Below, piece after piece: positions 14,101-22,165 of a DNA stretch of 64,000 nt. Position 1 is the first letter of the stretch. Each line of letters opens with the position of its first letter. The notes under the pieces are model-generated. The model was not told where the DNA came from. It worked only from the letters and a program-made list of their open reading frames with translations, and searched no databases. The position numbers and the translations under genes are program-made. The DNA comes from Cordylochernes scorpioides (Eukaryota > Arthropoda > Arachnida > Pseudoscorpiones > Chernetidae), in the NCBI GenBank assembly GCA_030710605.1, contig CP092868.1, positions 23,748,987-23,812,986 on the forward strand, read 5' to 3'.

Positions 14101-14587
14101 TCGTAGATCGCGAAAAACATGGTGTCGCTGGAGACCCATTGGCGATTCTCTACTAAACTCTGCAGTGGTAGCAGAGGCGCCATATTCATTGTACATAGTG
14201 TATATAATGCATATTATCTTTTTTTAAATAGTGCAGACTGTGCACTTTGCATGTATTGACAAGATGTCAATAAAATTAATTTAATTGTCAATGTTTGGCA
14301 GGCCTTCATGATCGCCTACACCAGCGACTTCATCCCCCGCCTGGTGTATATGTACGTCTACAGCGAGCATGGCACACTCTGGGGCTACATCAACAACTCC
14401 CTCTCCTACTTCAACACCTCTGACTTCCCGGCCAACGTCATGCCGGAGAACCAAACTCTGGAATACATCAACTCCGTCAAGATTTGTAGGTCAGTTTATC
14501 TCTTACTTTCTGGGAATACCAGTTTCTTATCTTTCCCCTAGAGAGAAAATAGTGGTAACCCGGGCTCTCTCTCTCTCTCTCGGCGGT

Positions 14588-14626
<39 letters not shown>

Positions 14627-17600
14627 ATGGCCCCTGCGCAAGGATGACACGCAAAATCGTGAAGCGTTCTCTCTCTCTCACCTGGTGTGTGAAATCTCTC
14701 CCCTATTCTACAATTTACATACTTTTAAACCTGTCTATTGGCTGTTTTTTTTTTTTTAATCAACTTCCAACCAACAAATGAACTTCAAAAATGTTGGTTA
14801 TTTGATGTAATTCCATGTTTTAAATAAGGATAGCTTGTTCTCATTAAACTGGTTCTGAAAGTTTCTTGTCACTAACTTTTTTAAATGTTACAAAACCTAT
14901 TTTGTAAATAGACAGAATAACCTATCCTCATAATTTGTAAATACAGTTAAACCTTTCTATAACGTCCCCCTCTAAATAGCGCCTTCCTCTCTATAGCGCC
15001 CGATTTTATATATGTACTACGATGCGATTTACATTAAAAGTGACCTGTCTATAGCACCCCCTCTCTATAGCATCCTATTTTGGTGAGTCCCAAGAGGGGG
15101 CGCTATAGACAGGTTTACTTGTATTTACATAGTGATAAAGCACAATTTGGATTATAGATTAGAAACACAAGGTAATAAGACCAAATCCAAATAAATAGTG
15201 TGTGATGTAGCAACGAGTAGCAACGCTGTTACTGAAGAATCACACACTGTTTATTTATTTGGGTCTTATTACCTTGTGTTTATTTACATAATATTGTCAC
15301 GTATAAAATTAGGAAAAGACAAACCTCAGAATGGCACGGCAATATATTTAATGTGAAAAAAAATAGTACAAATGTAATATTGTACTGGGATAAGGTGCAT
15401 AAATTAAGAAAAAGGCATCTCCTTATCGTGCAACTGAAAGTTGCTGATGGCATGCGCCATCTATCGGAATAAATATCAACTATTCTCGTTGATTTTTAAT
15501 TATTCCAGAATTGGCCAAATACCCATTCTTGATTAATCAAGAAAAAATCAGCAACTTTCAGTTGCACGATAAGGAGATGCCTTTTTCTTAATATATTTAA
15601 TGTAAGAACAAATCAACATTTATAGAATACCAGAAAGGCAATGAGAGAAGTTTACAGAGTAGGAAAACATAAATATAAAAATTAACAATCTATACATAAA
15701 ATGATAAATATTTCGCTACATAGTTCCTTCCCTATGGGAATTGTGACTCACAGCTTCCAATCTGACATAGATCTGACATGCCTCTGTCAAGGATATCCTT
15801 GGAGTCTTGAAACTTTGTCCCTAGTACCTTTGCGTCTTCTTTACTGTAATGTGAAGTGCGGCTTTGTTGTCTTATGATCTATAGGGACATTGTCTTCTTG
15901 GAGGGAAGTCTTTACTGTAACACGGCAGTGGAATTCTGGAGTCAGTCATGGAAAAAATGAAGACTACAACCCCCATGGCCTAAAGTTCAGCTCGGAAAGC
16001 TTCAGTTTGTCTTCCTTAAACTACCCAACATCTCCACCAAAATATAACAGAAGATTAGGAAAGACAAACCATCCTTGGTTGGATGTAGTCCCTGATGGAG
16101 CTATTTCAGGTCATGTCAAAATCTCATGATAGGTTTTACTCTATGTGAAGAGAAACAGTAGAACCTCCCATGAGAGCCCACCTAAAATACCTGAATACGC
16201 CTATTCTCTCTTGAAGGTGGTCTTTTATTGGAGGTTTAGATATATCAAGTCGTACAGAGGTGTTTGCTCTTCACTTCTCTTTTTTATCTTCATGGCTGGC
16301 TGAAGTAGAATGCATCTGCTATTACCATTAAGACAGGGAGCACTACTCAGTAGCAGGTTGACATAGCTCCAATATGAAATGGACACCTCTGACATGAGGA
16401 ACAGACGCCATATACAGCAGCTCCTAACATGGAGTACAAACGCTGCTCATCCTGTATCCCTGGATTAGGAGCCCTTACAGGGTACTATCAGCCGGGCCAG
16501 CTGAGCCCAGGTTTTTTAGTGAGCTTGTTACTGCCCCCCCTCCTCCTTTTTCATCCAGACTTGGGACCGGCAAAGCAGAATTAGTCGGTTACTAAATAGA
16601 TGGATTGGTCATGGAAGGTTTTCCGATAGTTTACTCCAAGTAAATTTTGAGAGGAGTGTCTGTGTGGATCCAGGTACCAAGACTACAGGCTCCCTCCAGA
16701 ATCTGAGAAGAAATACAACCTCACCATGGAGTACTGGCACATTTTTGCCGCCCGCCTCAGTTTTGTGGTGGTCTTTGAGGTACGTTCTCAGGATGACAGA
16801 ACTGAGTTAAACAATCTATAAGTAACAATTTTTAATTTTTATGTGAGATGTTCCAGCAATAGCAGCGTTACCATCTTCAGACTAGGGTATTTTGTGTGGA
16901 TGGTAGAAATTCTGTAATCGGTGTTGTGTTCTCTACCTAACAAAAATAGCACTTGACGAACACTATAAGGTATAAGCCATTTATTTCTATAAATAAGATA
17001 CTTTCACTCTCCTCTTACACTCTATATACATCCAATCATTTTTACATATTTAATTTTCTATCAGAAAATTAATACATATCTACATATATGCTGCATTTTT
17101 TCTTTAAGAATAAAATTTGCATATGGAATCATTACAATCGGAATATCACAAATAGAAGGTAAAGAATATCATAATTATAGGTTGGATTTTTATCATTTTG
17201 TAGACTCCATTAACCTTTTTTGAAAAGTTTTTGTCCTGACATTTCGACAACCAAAGCGGTCTTGTAGATTAAATTGGCCAAACTGCTGGGCGGGTTCACT
17301 ACTGATGAGCCAAGCCCTCCCAATATTTTTTCATCGCAGTAAGGACAGTAGAAACTTGTTTTATGTTTAAAAGAAACTTTCGTGCTTTAATGCTTTCATA
17401 TATTATATCTAGATGGCACCTTATCGTTTTATAATTAACCAAAGAATTGTATATATCTGCTAATAAGTTTCCCATTTTAAAAAGGGCGATAGAAGGGTGT
17501 TTAGTGTTCCCCTATGTACATGAATAATCATTGTATGTGAAGGTCTAGGGAACAAAGTTGGCTGTGGTGTTTGCAGCACCTGGTGTTCTTCATAACAGGA

Positions 17601-17762
17601 ATGTTGGCCTACCTCATCCCAGACATTCCCAGCTCAGTGAAACAGAAGATCCTGAGGCAGAGGTTCCTGGCTCGGGAGGCCCTCAACAGGGTGGAGTTGG
17701 AGGAGAATCGCAGAGCTCTGGTGGACATGGGGCTGCTCACAGGGCAGGACAACAACTTCTAG
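1438..17762 (+). CDS. Anoctamin (TMEM16) family membrane protein, C-terminal 475 residues in 13 exons; 5' part of the gene lies before the window
   Basis: Joining 13 exons gives 475 residues followed by a stop, with every splice phase consistent (63, 75, 165, 37, 112, 55, 98, 137, 153, 53, 188, 106 and 186 nt). Anoctamins are dimeric membrane proteins acting as calcium-activated chloride channels or lipid scramblases. The sequence runs from the segment before TM3-TM4 (NPVT, EPYL) to the cytosolic C-terminus. The six calcium-site positions of the family are all acidic or Asn: N194 and E198 (NNITE, TM6), E243 and E246 (EYLEM, TM7), E275 and D279 (EIRLD, TM8). TM1 and the cytosolic N-terminus would be encoded upstream. 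No in-frame stop or broken splice site was seen, so the gene looks functional. Which paralogue it is, and channel or scramblase, cannot be told from this part. Confidence 0.95.
1559..1633 (+). CDS. Anoctamin exon b
   Basis: Acceptor caacag ends at 1558 and donor GTAGGT starts at 1634. The 25 residues contain EPYLTLW and end VVLFM, the family's entry into TM3. The preceding intron is only 58 bp (1501-1558). An overlapping open frame from 1528 is not this gene. Confidence 0.85.
1927..2390 (+). pseudogene. LINE reverse transcriptase fragment
   Basis: A broken frame reads a palm-domain pattern: [14 protein letters not shown], then a degraded QGC...S block, then an in-frame stop and ADDILLL, the RT catalytic motif. 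It lies in the anoctamin intron on the sense strand. Only part of an RT remains and the exact LINE clade is unclear. Confidence 0.7.
2509..2673 (+). CDS. Anoctamin exon c
   Basis: Acceptor ttttgcag ends at 2508. The 55 residues include a hydrophobic TM segment with FGIIVYR and end IIMDK. The donor GTAATC at 2674 lies inside a 14-bp target duplication made by a ribozyme-bearing element inserted at 2683-3061. Confidence 0.95.
2683..3061 (+). mobile_element. Hammerhead-bearing element (family A) inserted at a splice donor
   Basis: 379-bp insertion flanked by the 14-bp duplication acaaggtaatcttt (2669-2682 and 3062-3075). Both ends carry copies of the same sequence around tatcccagtacaa and atttgtactattttttt. 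It contains a hammerhead on the plus strand and a gatggcg motif near the 3' end. Terminal repeats and a ribozyme fit Penelope-like or retrozyme-like elements, but no protein is encoded, so the class is inferred. Confidence 0.75.
2827..2868 (+). ncRNA. Hammerhead ribozyme, small stem III variant
   Basis: Stem I ACCACG/CGTGGT; core CTGATGA 2833-2839; stem II GGGC/GCCC with loop CAACA; GAAA 2853-2856; minimal stem III AC-GC-GT; predicted cleavage after C2862. All core positions are canonical. Hammerheads with such a short stem III are known from Penelope-like elements and cleave best as dimers. Confidence 0.85.
3352..3470 (+). repeat. Half of foldback family B with degraded hammerhead-like motif
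   Basis: Contains ggtaacaacgctgttaccg, then aaacgtcacaaac and tatttatttggatttggt, the arm shared by all family B foldbacks. The core here is disrupted (CTGAAAAGA). Confidence 0.7.
3561..3707. repeat. Perfect 32-bp inverted repeat flanking an 83-bp spacer
   Basis: The arms 3561-3592 (starts ccttaaataaatgcat) and 3676-3707 are exact reverse complements. It is probably a MITE or foldback remnant. A run of 13 G follows near 3768-3780. Confidence 0.75.
3942..3978 (+). CDS. Anoctamin exon d (37 nt microexon-like)
   Basis: Acceptor tgtctag ends at 3941 and donor GTGAGT starts at 3979. It encodes [12 protein letters not shown] plus one base of the next codon. Too small for ordinary ORF finding; placed by family similarity and phase. 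Confidence 0.9.
4038..4149 (+). CDS. Anoctamin exon e
   Basis: Acceptor tctccag ends at 4037 and donor GTTAGT starts at 4150. It encodes [15 protein letters not shown] and YIAFFKG, among the most conserved anoctamin blocks. The intron before it is 59 bp. Confidence 0.95.
4186..4490 (-). mobile_element. tRNA-derived SINE (family 1)
   Basis: Read on the minus strand, a tRNA-like head with a B-box (ggatcgaatcctgc) at 4417-4490 is followed by a body shared with copies at 37442 and 41519, and ends with ctagggataa. Confidence 0.8.
4548..4870. repeat. Dispersed repeat family F
   Basis: Shares tactatcag, cagctgagcccagg, ttagtgagcttgttactg and ccggcaaaggcggag blocks with 9395-9690, 16262-16580 and, reversed, 63820-64000. 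No coding potential seen. Confidence 0.7.
5024..6136. repeat. Minisatellite, ten units of about 111 bp
   Basis: Units begin acaaaacttaaggaagtt and end acacgagataaccaagtg, with high identity between copies. Single copies at about 9215 and 18600 start with catggacaaaacttaagg, which resembles a Tc1 terminal repeat, so the array grew from a transposon piece. The 200-residue minus-strand frame over it is a by-product. Confidence 0.9.
6224..6278 (+). CDS. Anoctamin exon f
   Basis: Acceptor gttccag ends at 6223 and donor GTTAGT starts at 6279. It encodes [18 protein letters not shown], the short loop region before TM6. It follows a 2-kb intron filled by a SINE, another repeat and a 111-bp minisatellite. 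Confidence 0.95.
6341..6526. mobile_element. Pogo-type MITE
   Basis: Inverted termini TACAGTAGAAC and GTTCTACTGTA enclose the family body (tctcatggagg, cctcttaccggagag). TA target as in Tc1/mariner-group elements. Confidence 0.8.
6594..6880. mobile_element. Inverted-repeat element with CG-containing termini
   Basis: Left end tacaccaatacctcgctttg and right end caaagcgaggtatgggtgta are near-reverse complements. The interior is T-rich with repeated ttgcgtcgtt. No transposase. Confidence 0.65.
7240..7424. mobile_element. Pogo-type MITE
   Basis: Left tagtagaacctccct, right gggaggttctattgta, with the shared interior blocks; opposite arm order to the copy at 6341. Confidence 0.8.
7826..7923 (+). 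CDS. Anoctamin exon g (TM6, calcium ligands N and E)
   Basis: Acceptor gttgcag ends at 7825 and donor GTAAGT starts at 7924. It encodes [18 protein letters not shown] and NNITELFY. The first Asn and the Glu of NNITE occupy the two TM6 calcium-ligand positions of TMEM16 proteins. Confidence 0.95.
7939..8085 (+). mobile_element. I-group LINE, 3' end fragment
   Basis: Matches the last 150 bp of the LINE at 31787-35999 (cacctgcagctccagaacac to ggggataagaaacaacaac). 5'-truncated. It starts 16 bp after the donor of anoctamin exon g. Confidence 0.85.
8127..8470. mobile_element. Nested pair of pogo-type MITEs
   Basis: A complete MITE (about 8210-8388, tacagtagaac to ttctactgta) sits inside another copy of the same family, splitting it where the intact family reads atttttactattta. 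The junctions fit a duplicated TA. Confidence 0.75.
8550..8612 (-). ncRNA. Family C hammerhead-like core, degraded copy
   Basis: On the minus strand: GCGGT-C-TGGT, GAAA, ACCGC and ACCA-CTGATG are intact, but the core ends in T instead of A and stem II is altered. Confidence 0.4.
8690..8755 (+). ncRNA. Family C hammerhead-like core (reordered strands)
   Basis: Strand order: AGCG(A)T-C, TGGT 8697-8700, linker, TTGGC-GAAA 8709-8717, CGCT, GGGAGGG, ACCA, TTGATGA 8736-8742, GCCAA. Stem II is TTGGC/GCCAA, a compensatory change from CTGGC/GCCAG at 25658. The first core base is T instead of C. Confidence 0.5.
8913..9012 (+). repeat. Family A 3' end fragment
   Basis: Shares aaaatcaacgagaatagttg, ccgatagatggcgcaagcc and cagttgcacgataaagagat with the hammerhead-bearing elements; the ribozyme part is absent. 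Confidence 0.75.
9215..9335 (-). mobile_element. Single copy of the element that forms the 111-bp minisatellite
   Basis: Reverse complement of the 5024-6136 unit (tcaataaaggtcactgtaat), ending ttaagttttgtccatgagtg, a Tc1-like terminus. Confidence 0.7.
9395..9690. repeat. Dispersed repeat family F
   Basis: Same block order as 4548-4870: ttgagcatgccgacttagct, then cagctgagcccagg and ccggcaaaggcggag. Confidence 0.7.
9699..10820 (+). repeat. 77-bp minisatellite containing the downstream exon's splice acceptor
   Basis: The acag acceptor followed by gaagatcatgaa occurs 15 times at 77-bp spacing (one interval is 73), the last being the true acceptor of anoctamin exon h. The rest of the unit includes tctaccattgatcaaag and cagagtacatatacagtaca. 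The array abuts the exon with no spacer. Confidence 0.95.
10821..10957 (+). CDS. Anoctamin exon h (start of TM7, EYLEM calcium ligands)
   Basis: Acceptor tgttacag ends at 10820 and donor GTGGGT starts at 10958. It encodes [10 protein letters not shown] through LFDEYLEM, whose two Glu match TM7 calcium ligands. The acceptor and the first 12 exon bases recur in every unit of the 77-bp minisatellite directly upstream. Confidence 0.95.
11079..11112. repeat. TA microsatellite
   Basis: About 17 TA dinucleotides. Confidence 0.9.
11165..11300 (+). mobile_element. SINE family 1, 5'-truncated
   Basis: tttgtaagtgcaaattctaa through taccacgtgtactatggata and an A-rich end; the tRNA head is missing. Confidence 0.8.
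11393..11520 (-). pseudogene. Mariner-type transposase N-terminal fragment
   Basis: Minus-strand frame reads [20 protein letters not shown] followed by [11 protein letters not shown], matching the N-terminal helix-turn-helix of mariner transposases. The reading stops soon after and no catalytic domain follows. Confidence 0.75.
11753..11918. mobile_element. Small inverted-repeat element with CAGTAGA ends
   Basis: Left tacagtagagtcttcat and right gagtcttctactgta; pogo-type MITE of a different subfamily. Confidence 0.6.
12299..12466. repeat. Imperfect foldback
   Basis: ggcataagacactgcaac and its near reverse complement gttacagcgtcttatgcc flank a 130-bp AT-rich spacer. Confidence 0.6.
12567..12719 (+). 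CDS. Anoctamin exon i (TM7-TM8, EIRLD calcium ligands)
   Basis: Acceptor gctgcag ends at 12566 and donor GTAAGT starts at 12720. It encodes [19 protein letters not shown], the most recognisable anoctamin signature, with the final two calcium ligands E and D. Confidence 0.97.
13110..13550 (+). mobile_element. Internally deleted I-group LINE: 5' region joined to 3' tail
   Basis: 13110-13483 matches the non-coding 5' region of the LINE at 31787 (cagagctgact to gctgcacccctacacccca). It continues directly into the last 65 bp of the LINE (ctcgagaagcatgaactc to aagaaacaacaac). All endonuclease and RT sequence is missing. It sits in the intron after anoctamin exon i. Confidence 0.85.
13706..13865. 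repeat. Foldback element
   Basis: Arms cggacaagcttt...ggcaagacaccc and gggtgtcttgc...agcttgtccg pair around a short palindrome with ctatggt/accatag. Confidence 0.75.
13958..14010 (+). CDS. Anoctamin exon j
   Basis: Acceptor tgttcag ends at 13957 and donor GTAAGA starts at 14011. It encodes [18 protein letters not shown], matching the GxW...SVITNA block before TM9. Phase 1 in, phase 0 out. Confidence 0.9.
14302..14489 (+). CDS. Anoctamin exon k
   Basis: Acceptor ttggcag ends at 14301 and donor GTCAGT starts at 14490. It encodes [18 protein letters not shown] and NNSLSYFN, the conserved TM9 and following extracellular loop. Confidence 0.95.
14578..14672 (+). pseudogene. U6 snRNA pseudogene
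   Basis: Carries tacatatactaaaattggaa, ACAGAGA, ttagca and cccctgcgcaaggatgacac, all U6 hallmarks. There is an extra A in the AGCATGG region, aaaatcg in place of aaattcg, a shortened 5' stem and no T-run terminator; both sides are CT microsatellite. Probably a retroposed copy in the anoctamin intron. Confidence 0.85.
14942..15122. mobile_element. MITE with TACAGTTAAACC ends
   Basis: Left tacagttaaacctttctata and right gctatagacaggtttacttgta with repeated ctatagc blocks; same family as 25038-25202. Confidence 0.8.
15133..15285. repeat. Foldback family B
   Basis: Arms acacaaggtaataagacc and tcttattaccttgtgttt around a degraded hammerhead-like centre (agcaacgctgttactgaa). Confidence 0.75.
15340..15597. 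mobile_element. Family A element without ribozyme, folded back
   Basis: Two inverted copies of the aaggcatctccttatcgtgc end face each other, and the ribozyme segment between them is lost. The 14-bp direct repeat aatatatttaatgt on both sides looks like the target duplication. Confidence 0.7.
16262..16580. repeat. Dispersed repeat family F
   Basis: Same block order as the 4548 copy: agggagcactactcagtagc, cagctgagcccagg, ttagtgagcttgttactg. It lies before anoctamin exon l. Confidence 0.7.
16674..16779 (+). CDS. Anoctamin exon l
   Basis: Acceptor gatccag ends at 16673 and donor GTACGT starts at 16780. It encodes [18 protein letters not shown] and a hydrophobic end RLSFVVVFE, the last membrane helix. 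Confidence 0.95.
17256..17321 (+). ncRNA. Family C hammerhead-like core
   Basis: GCGGT-C (canonical GUC) 17256-17261, TTGGC 17274-17278, CAAA in place of GAAA, ACTGC, GGGCGGG, CTGATGA 17302-17308, GCCAA, then CCCTCCC. Stem III keeps pairing through a G-T wobble. The GAAA change suggests an inactive copy. Confidence 0.45.
17577..17762 (+). CDS. Anoctamin terminal exon with stop codon
   Basis: Acceptor tttgcag ends at 17576. The 61 residues start [18 protein letters not shown], then an Arg/Glu-rich cytosolic tail, and stop at TAG 17760-17762. No AATAAA was seen in the following few hundred bases. Confidence 0.93.
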   Translation, partial: HLVFFITGMLAYLIPDIPSSVKQKILRQRFLAREALNRVELEENRRALVDMGLLTGQDNNF

Positions 17763-18075
17763 CTAGACCTTCTCAGCCATTTATACCACCTGTTTATAAC
17801 ATGAATCCGCCCCTTTTATAACATGGCTGCGCCTTCACAGTCTGTATGGCTCCGCCCCTTTTATACCATGATCCGCCCCTTATAACTTAGCTCCACCTCC
17901 TACCTGACATGACTCCGCCTTCTTAACCTGTATGGCTCCGCCCCTTTTATACCATGGTCCGCCTCCTTATGACATAGCTCCACCTCTTACATGACATGAC
18001 TCCGCCTTCTTAACCTGTTTGGCTCCGCCCCCTTTTGTACCATGATCCGCCCCCTTATAACATAGCTCCTCCCCT
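17763..18075 (+). repeat. GC-box-like tandem repeat just after the anoctamin stop
   Basis: Imperfect repeats of about 80-90 bp alternate ggctccgccccttttat, atgatccgcccctta and atagctccacctc. They would lie in the 3' UTR or immediately downstream. Confidence 0.75.
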
Positions 18076-18599
18076 CTCACTCTTATGCAGTAAAACTTCC
18101 ACATAAGGACCAACTTTTAAGTCACAAGGAAACTAGAATTGAGAGGACCCAGAAAATATTACAGATGAAAAGTAATACCTAATAGGGTAAAATATGCATA
18201 GAAGCAAACTATTGGGATAACGGCATTGCAACCAATTATTAGAACTGGGAGTACTGTCATGTAAAATATAGTTTACCTTTTTGTATTTAGCCAGTTACAT
18301 TTGTTTTTCGGAAAGAGCTTCAACAAAACCTCCCATGAGTGACCTATTTGATGGATAACCACATTGGTGAAATTGGACTTCTTTGATCTATTCCAATGTG
18401 AATCATTACCTCCTGAAGAGACACACAAGGAATGTTCATGTTTTATTAAGGTTTCGCCTGAAAGAGTATTTTTAATGGAGAATCTTTAGAGATGATGGAA
18501 GTTTTACTGTGAATGTGGAACCTGCTTAATTTCATCATTGAATCAAAGACAGTTTGCCAATCATTATGAATACGTGATTTTACAATGTGTATGTAAGTT

Positions 18600-18828
18600 T
18601 TTAATGGCCAAAACTTAAGGAAGTTGTACATTTTAGCATGAATATCGGAATTCAGACAATAACTCTGAAAGATATTACAGTGACCTTTATTGAAGACATG
18701 AGATAACCAAATGTGAACAAAATTACCTCTGTCTCCTTCAAAAAAAAATTGATGACTGGCAACATCAAATGTTAAAACTTCCTTAAAACATAAAACTTCC
18801 TTAAGTTTTGTCCATGAGTATATATAGC
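18600..18828. mobile_element. MITE with Tc1-like ends (source of the 111-bp minisatellite)
   Basis: Left part aaacttaaggaagttgtaca matches the minisatellite unit. Right end cttaagttttgtccatgagt is its inverted terminus. Confidence 0.7.
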
Positions 18829-19040
18829 TATTATTAAGTTATTCTTCAATCTGTTATGACATAGTATTATTAATGTTTATCTGTGTTGAGACATTGACCT
18901 GTTGACTCTAGCACCTTATTTCTTGACACACAAAGAACCAGTTCTTTTTATTGCTAATTGGAGTTGTTGGATTCATATGGCAATAAGACCCAATTAAGGA
19001 AATGTTTGTGATGTTTTTTGGTGATTCCAGTTCCAAAATA

Positions 19041-19205
19041 ACTTTATTAAGTACCGCTCAAAAAGAGAAACCTAACTTATCTTATTTACAATAAATAATA
19101 TAAGCAGGCTCTTCACATATAAAAAAAATTGTACAATGCGGGATTCGATCCTGGTTCATAGCTGTCGTAAACTTAAAGTTTATACCGCCCTCACCAACCT
19201 TCTGT
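19041..19205 (-). mobile_element. tRNA-derived SINE (family 2)
   Basis: On the minus strand a tRNA-like head (ggttggtgagggcgg, B-box ggatcgaatcccgc) is followed by a short body ending near ttgagcggtac. Confidence 0.65.
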
Positions 19206-19387
19206 TTTTGGGGCCGGTTCAAAATCACTTTATTAGGTACCGCTCAACAAGAGCAACCTAGTTTATTATAATTGAAACAGGGAATAATATGTGAAGTTCA
19301 CATATTAAACAAAATGTTAACGTGGGTTTCAATCCCGGTTCATGACTGTCGGGAATCGAGGGTGTTACCCACTCGTCCACCGACTTT
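19206..19387 (-). mobile_element. tRNA-derived SINE (family 2), second copy
   Basis: tRNA-like head on the minus strand (gtcggtggacgagtgggtaa, B-box gggattgaaaccc), directly next to the first copy in the same orientation. Confidence 0.65.
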
Positions 19388-19725
19388 ATTTTTATTTATT
19401 TTTTGGTGACAACCTTATTGCCATAGCATTACAAACATTTCATTAATTTAAATGTAGTTTTGTTACCTTATGTGTGTTTCTAACCTATAATCTAAATATA
19501 CCACCAGCCACCAACTTTCCGTTTTTATGACAACCCTATTACCAAAGCATTACAAACATTTCATTAATTTGAATGTAGTTTTGTTACCTTATGTTTTCTA
19601 ATCTATAATCTAAATATGTAATCTTATCTTTGTTGGCCTCACTATCACCTTCTACGTAACATTTTTTGAAGAAAATGATCTAGATTTATCCAATGTGATC
19701 ACAAATTCTCAGAACATTATGCAAA

Positions 19726-19906
19726 TACAGTAGAACCTCCCTGTAAAGGATACCTGATTGCAGGGCTAAATTGTCCTTTAGGGAGAGTTGTCCTCTTACC
19801 GGAGAGTTGCTAAATAGTAAAAAATATATAATTTTGCAAATGACAACTGTCCTTTGTAGAGAGGTGTCCTCTAGCGTGAGTGTCCTTTCATGGAGGTTCT
19901 ACTGTA
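19726..19906. mobile_element. Pogo-type MITE, complete
   Basis: tacagtagaacctccctgta at the left, ggaggttctactgta at the right; the best-preserved single copy. Confidence 0.85.
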
Positions 19907-19939
19907 TATAGATATTTATAAATTTAATTTCCATCTATC

Positions 19940-20060
19940 AGTTAAATTTATAACAATAATTTTTGGCAATGTTTCTCTTTTTTCACATGTATATCATCAG
20001 TAGAGATATTTGATGATTTATGTGAAAAGAAACACATTGCCAAAATACCTGGATCCAGGT
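19940..20060. repeat. Foldback with TTGGCAATG-type arms
   Basis: tggcaatgtttctctttttt and its reverse complement aagaaacacattgcca flank a short atcatc spacer; related to the insertion in the copia element at 60183. Confidence 0.7.
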
Positions 20061-20439
20061 ATGCCCTTTTATATAAACTTAATTGATGGATCGCCTTTTG
20101 ACTCAAATATATAGATTTACATTACACCCTCCCATTAACAACCCATGTGATGAAACTTGGTTTAACCTCCACTGAGACACCTCTAATAAGAGACCATCTC
20201 CAGGAGAGACTAAAAGTATCCTTGTTATATTAAGGAGTTCTCAAGGTAGGTTGTTCTACTATATTAGAGAAAATTAACCAAAAAGAGAAAGGATGACAGT
20301 AAATAGGTATATATATAGTTGATTCTCCATTTAAGACTGATATACATCACTAGAAATTTCATGTCTTAAACCCAGTATGTATAGTACAAAAGTGAAATTA
20401 ACACAAAGCAATAACGCGCCATCTATACATATAAAATGA

Positions 20440-20600
20440 AAGGACCTAAAAGCACGAATGTTTCTTTTATACATAATACAAACTTCTACTGCCAACTTCA
20501 CCACTGATGAGCCAAGAGCCCTCCCAATATATTTTTTCATCGCAGTAAGGGCAGTAGAAGTTTGTATTATGTATAAAAGAAACATTCGTGGTTTTAGGTC
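20440..20600. repeat. Family C foldback, core deleted
   Basis: Both arms (gaatgtttcttttatacata and its reverse) remain with ccactgatgagccaag, but the GAAA strand is gone. Confidence 0.65.
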
Positions 20601-20825
20601 CTTTCATTTTATATGAAAAATGAAATTGTACTGAGATAAGGTTGTTGAATATTGTAAAGAAAAAAATCCAGCCATCTGCTGGAATAACTATCAACTAATC
20701 ATGGATTTTTTTTAATTATTACAGAAAGTTGGCGCTTCTTGATTTATCAATAAAGGGTATTTGGACAATAAATCATGAAAATAATACATTTTTTGGATTT
20801 GTTTGCTTGTTATCTTGTTTCTAAT

Positions 20826-20975
20826 AAAGTAGAACCTCCATCTAATTGCAGAGCCAAAGTGTCCTCCGGAGAGTTACTAAATAGTAAAAATGGCAATTTT
20901 GCAAATGAAAACTGTCCTTTGTAGAGAGGTGTCTTTTAGCGCGAGTGTCTTCTCATGTAGGTTCTACAGTATATA
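20826..20975. mobile_element. Pogo-type MITE, internally shortened
   Basis: Begins taaagtagaacctcc, lacks part of the left arm, and ends gtaggttctacagtata. Confidence 0.7.
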
Positions 20976-21139
20976 ATCCAAATGGAACCTTACATCATAT
21001 GAAGCCCTCCCTAACTCTGTTCTTTATAAAAGTCCATGAGATCCTGAAAGAGCAGATTTTTAGTTCTTTAAATAAGATCCTTCTTACTAATTTCTCAAAT
21101 CAGATTTGGTTTTAAACATGATAGATTCTTAAGTATAAA

Positions 21140-21321
21140 TACAGTAGAACCTCCCTTTAGCAGACACCCCGCTAGCAGATATCTCTTCACAACAGACAGT
21201 TTTCATTTGCAAAATTACCATTTTTACAATTTAGCAACTCTCTGGTAAGGGTACACCTCTCCTTAAAGGACACTTTGGCTCTGCAATTAGATATTGTCCT
21301 TTACAGGGAGGTTCTACTGTA
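21140..21321. mobile_element. Pogo-type MITE
   Basis: tacagtagaacctcccttta to ggaggttctactgta. Confidence 0.8.
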
Positions 21322-21685
21322 CTAGAAAATATTGTTCTCAAAGTTGGTAGGTCTTAAATGGAGAATCAACTATATATCCCTAACTTGGACACCACTTACA
21401 AACTCTTGACTTCATGAGATCAAGATCTGTAGTTCTCCTTACTTAGCACTAACCTACAGTACCTGATTTTACTTCCAATGTTAGAGATTGTTATCAAATT
21501 TTATTGCTATATTATTAATATTTAGTAGACTTGTCTTTAAAGGTTTCATTATTCTCTGAAACATAATAATTTGTTTAAAATTCTAATTGAAAGTGTACCA
21601 GCATTTCTATTACTCCCTGAATATAATACCATCCTCTAAGGAAACTGGGTTAAATTAAGACTACCTTCCAATACATCTATGGGGG

Positions 21686-21772
21686 TAGTGCACTTACAGT
21701 AAAAGCAGTCGCCTACTTCTACCCACCATGATTATCTTTGCCTGTACCACGTGTACTAGGGATAAGCATAAG
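21686..21772 (+). mobile_element. SINE family 1, 3' fragment
   Basis: gtgcacttacagtaaaagca to acgtgtactagggataagca. Confidence 0.8.
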
Positions 21773-21804
21773 ACTACACTCCACTACATCTATTGGGTGT
21801 AGGG

Positions 21805-22165
21805 GTGCAGCTTTCATTGATCATGGCATCATGATCCAGGCATGTGATGAAAGTCTGACTGTAATTTGAGGCTGATCCTAACATGGAAGCTGATGCTTGC
21901 CGACTCTAACATGAGTACAGATGCAGCTCCTTCATATCCCTAAAGAGTAACCCTTGCTGAGGTCTATCAACCTGGTCAGTTGAACTCAGGATATTTAAAG
22001 AAGTATTTCTCCTCTTTCTAACAATTCTACTGTTGATCTGCAACTAGTTATTTGTCAGAGTTATTCTTCTTGTTTCACAGCTGGCCTTCATATCTGAAGG
22101 TCGTTTCCCTATCTGCCACCTGGGGACACACCCTGTAGCAGTCAGCTCTGCCTAGGACTACTACA
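21805..22165 (-). mobile_element. I-group LINE 5' region, detached copy
   Basis: Reverse complement of the LINE 5' non-coding block (ggtgcagctttcattgatca at one end, gcagtcagctctgcc at the other), more diverged than 13110 and without any 3' tail. Confidence 0.75.
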
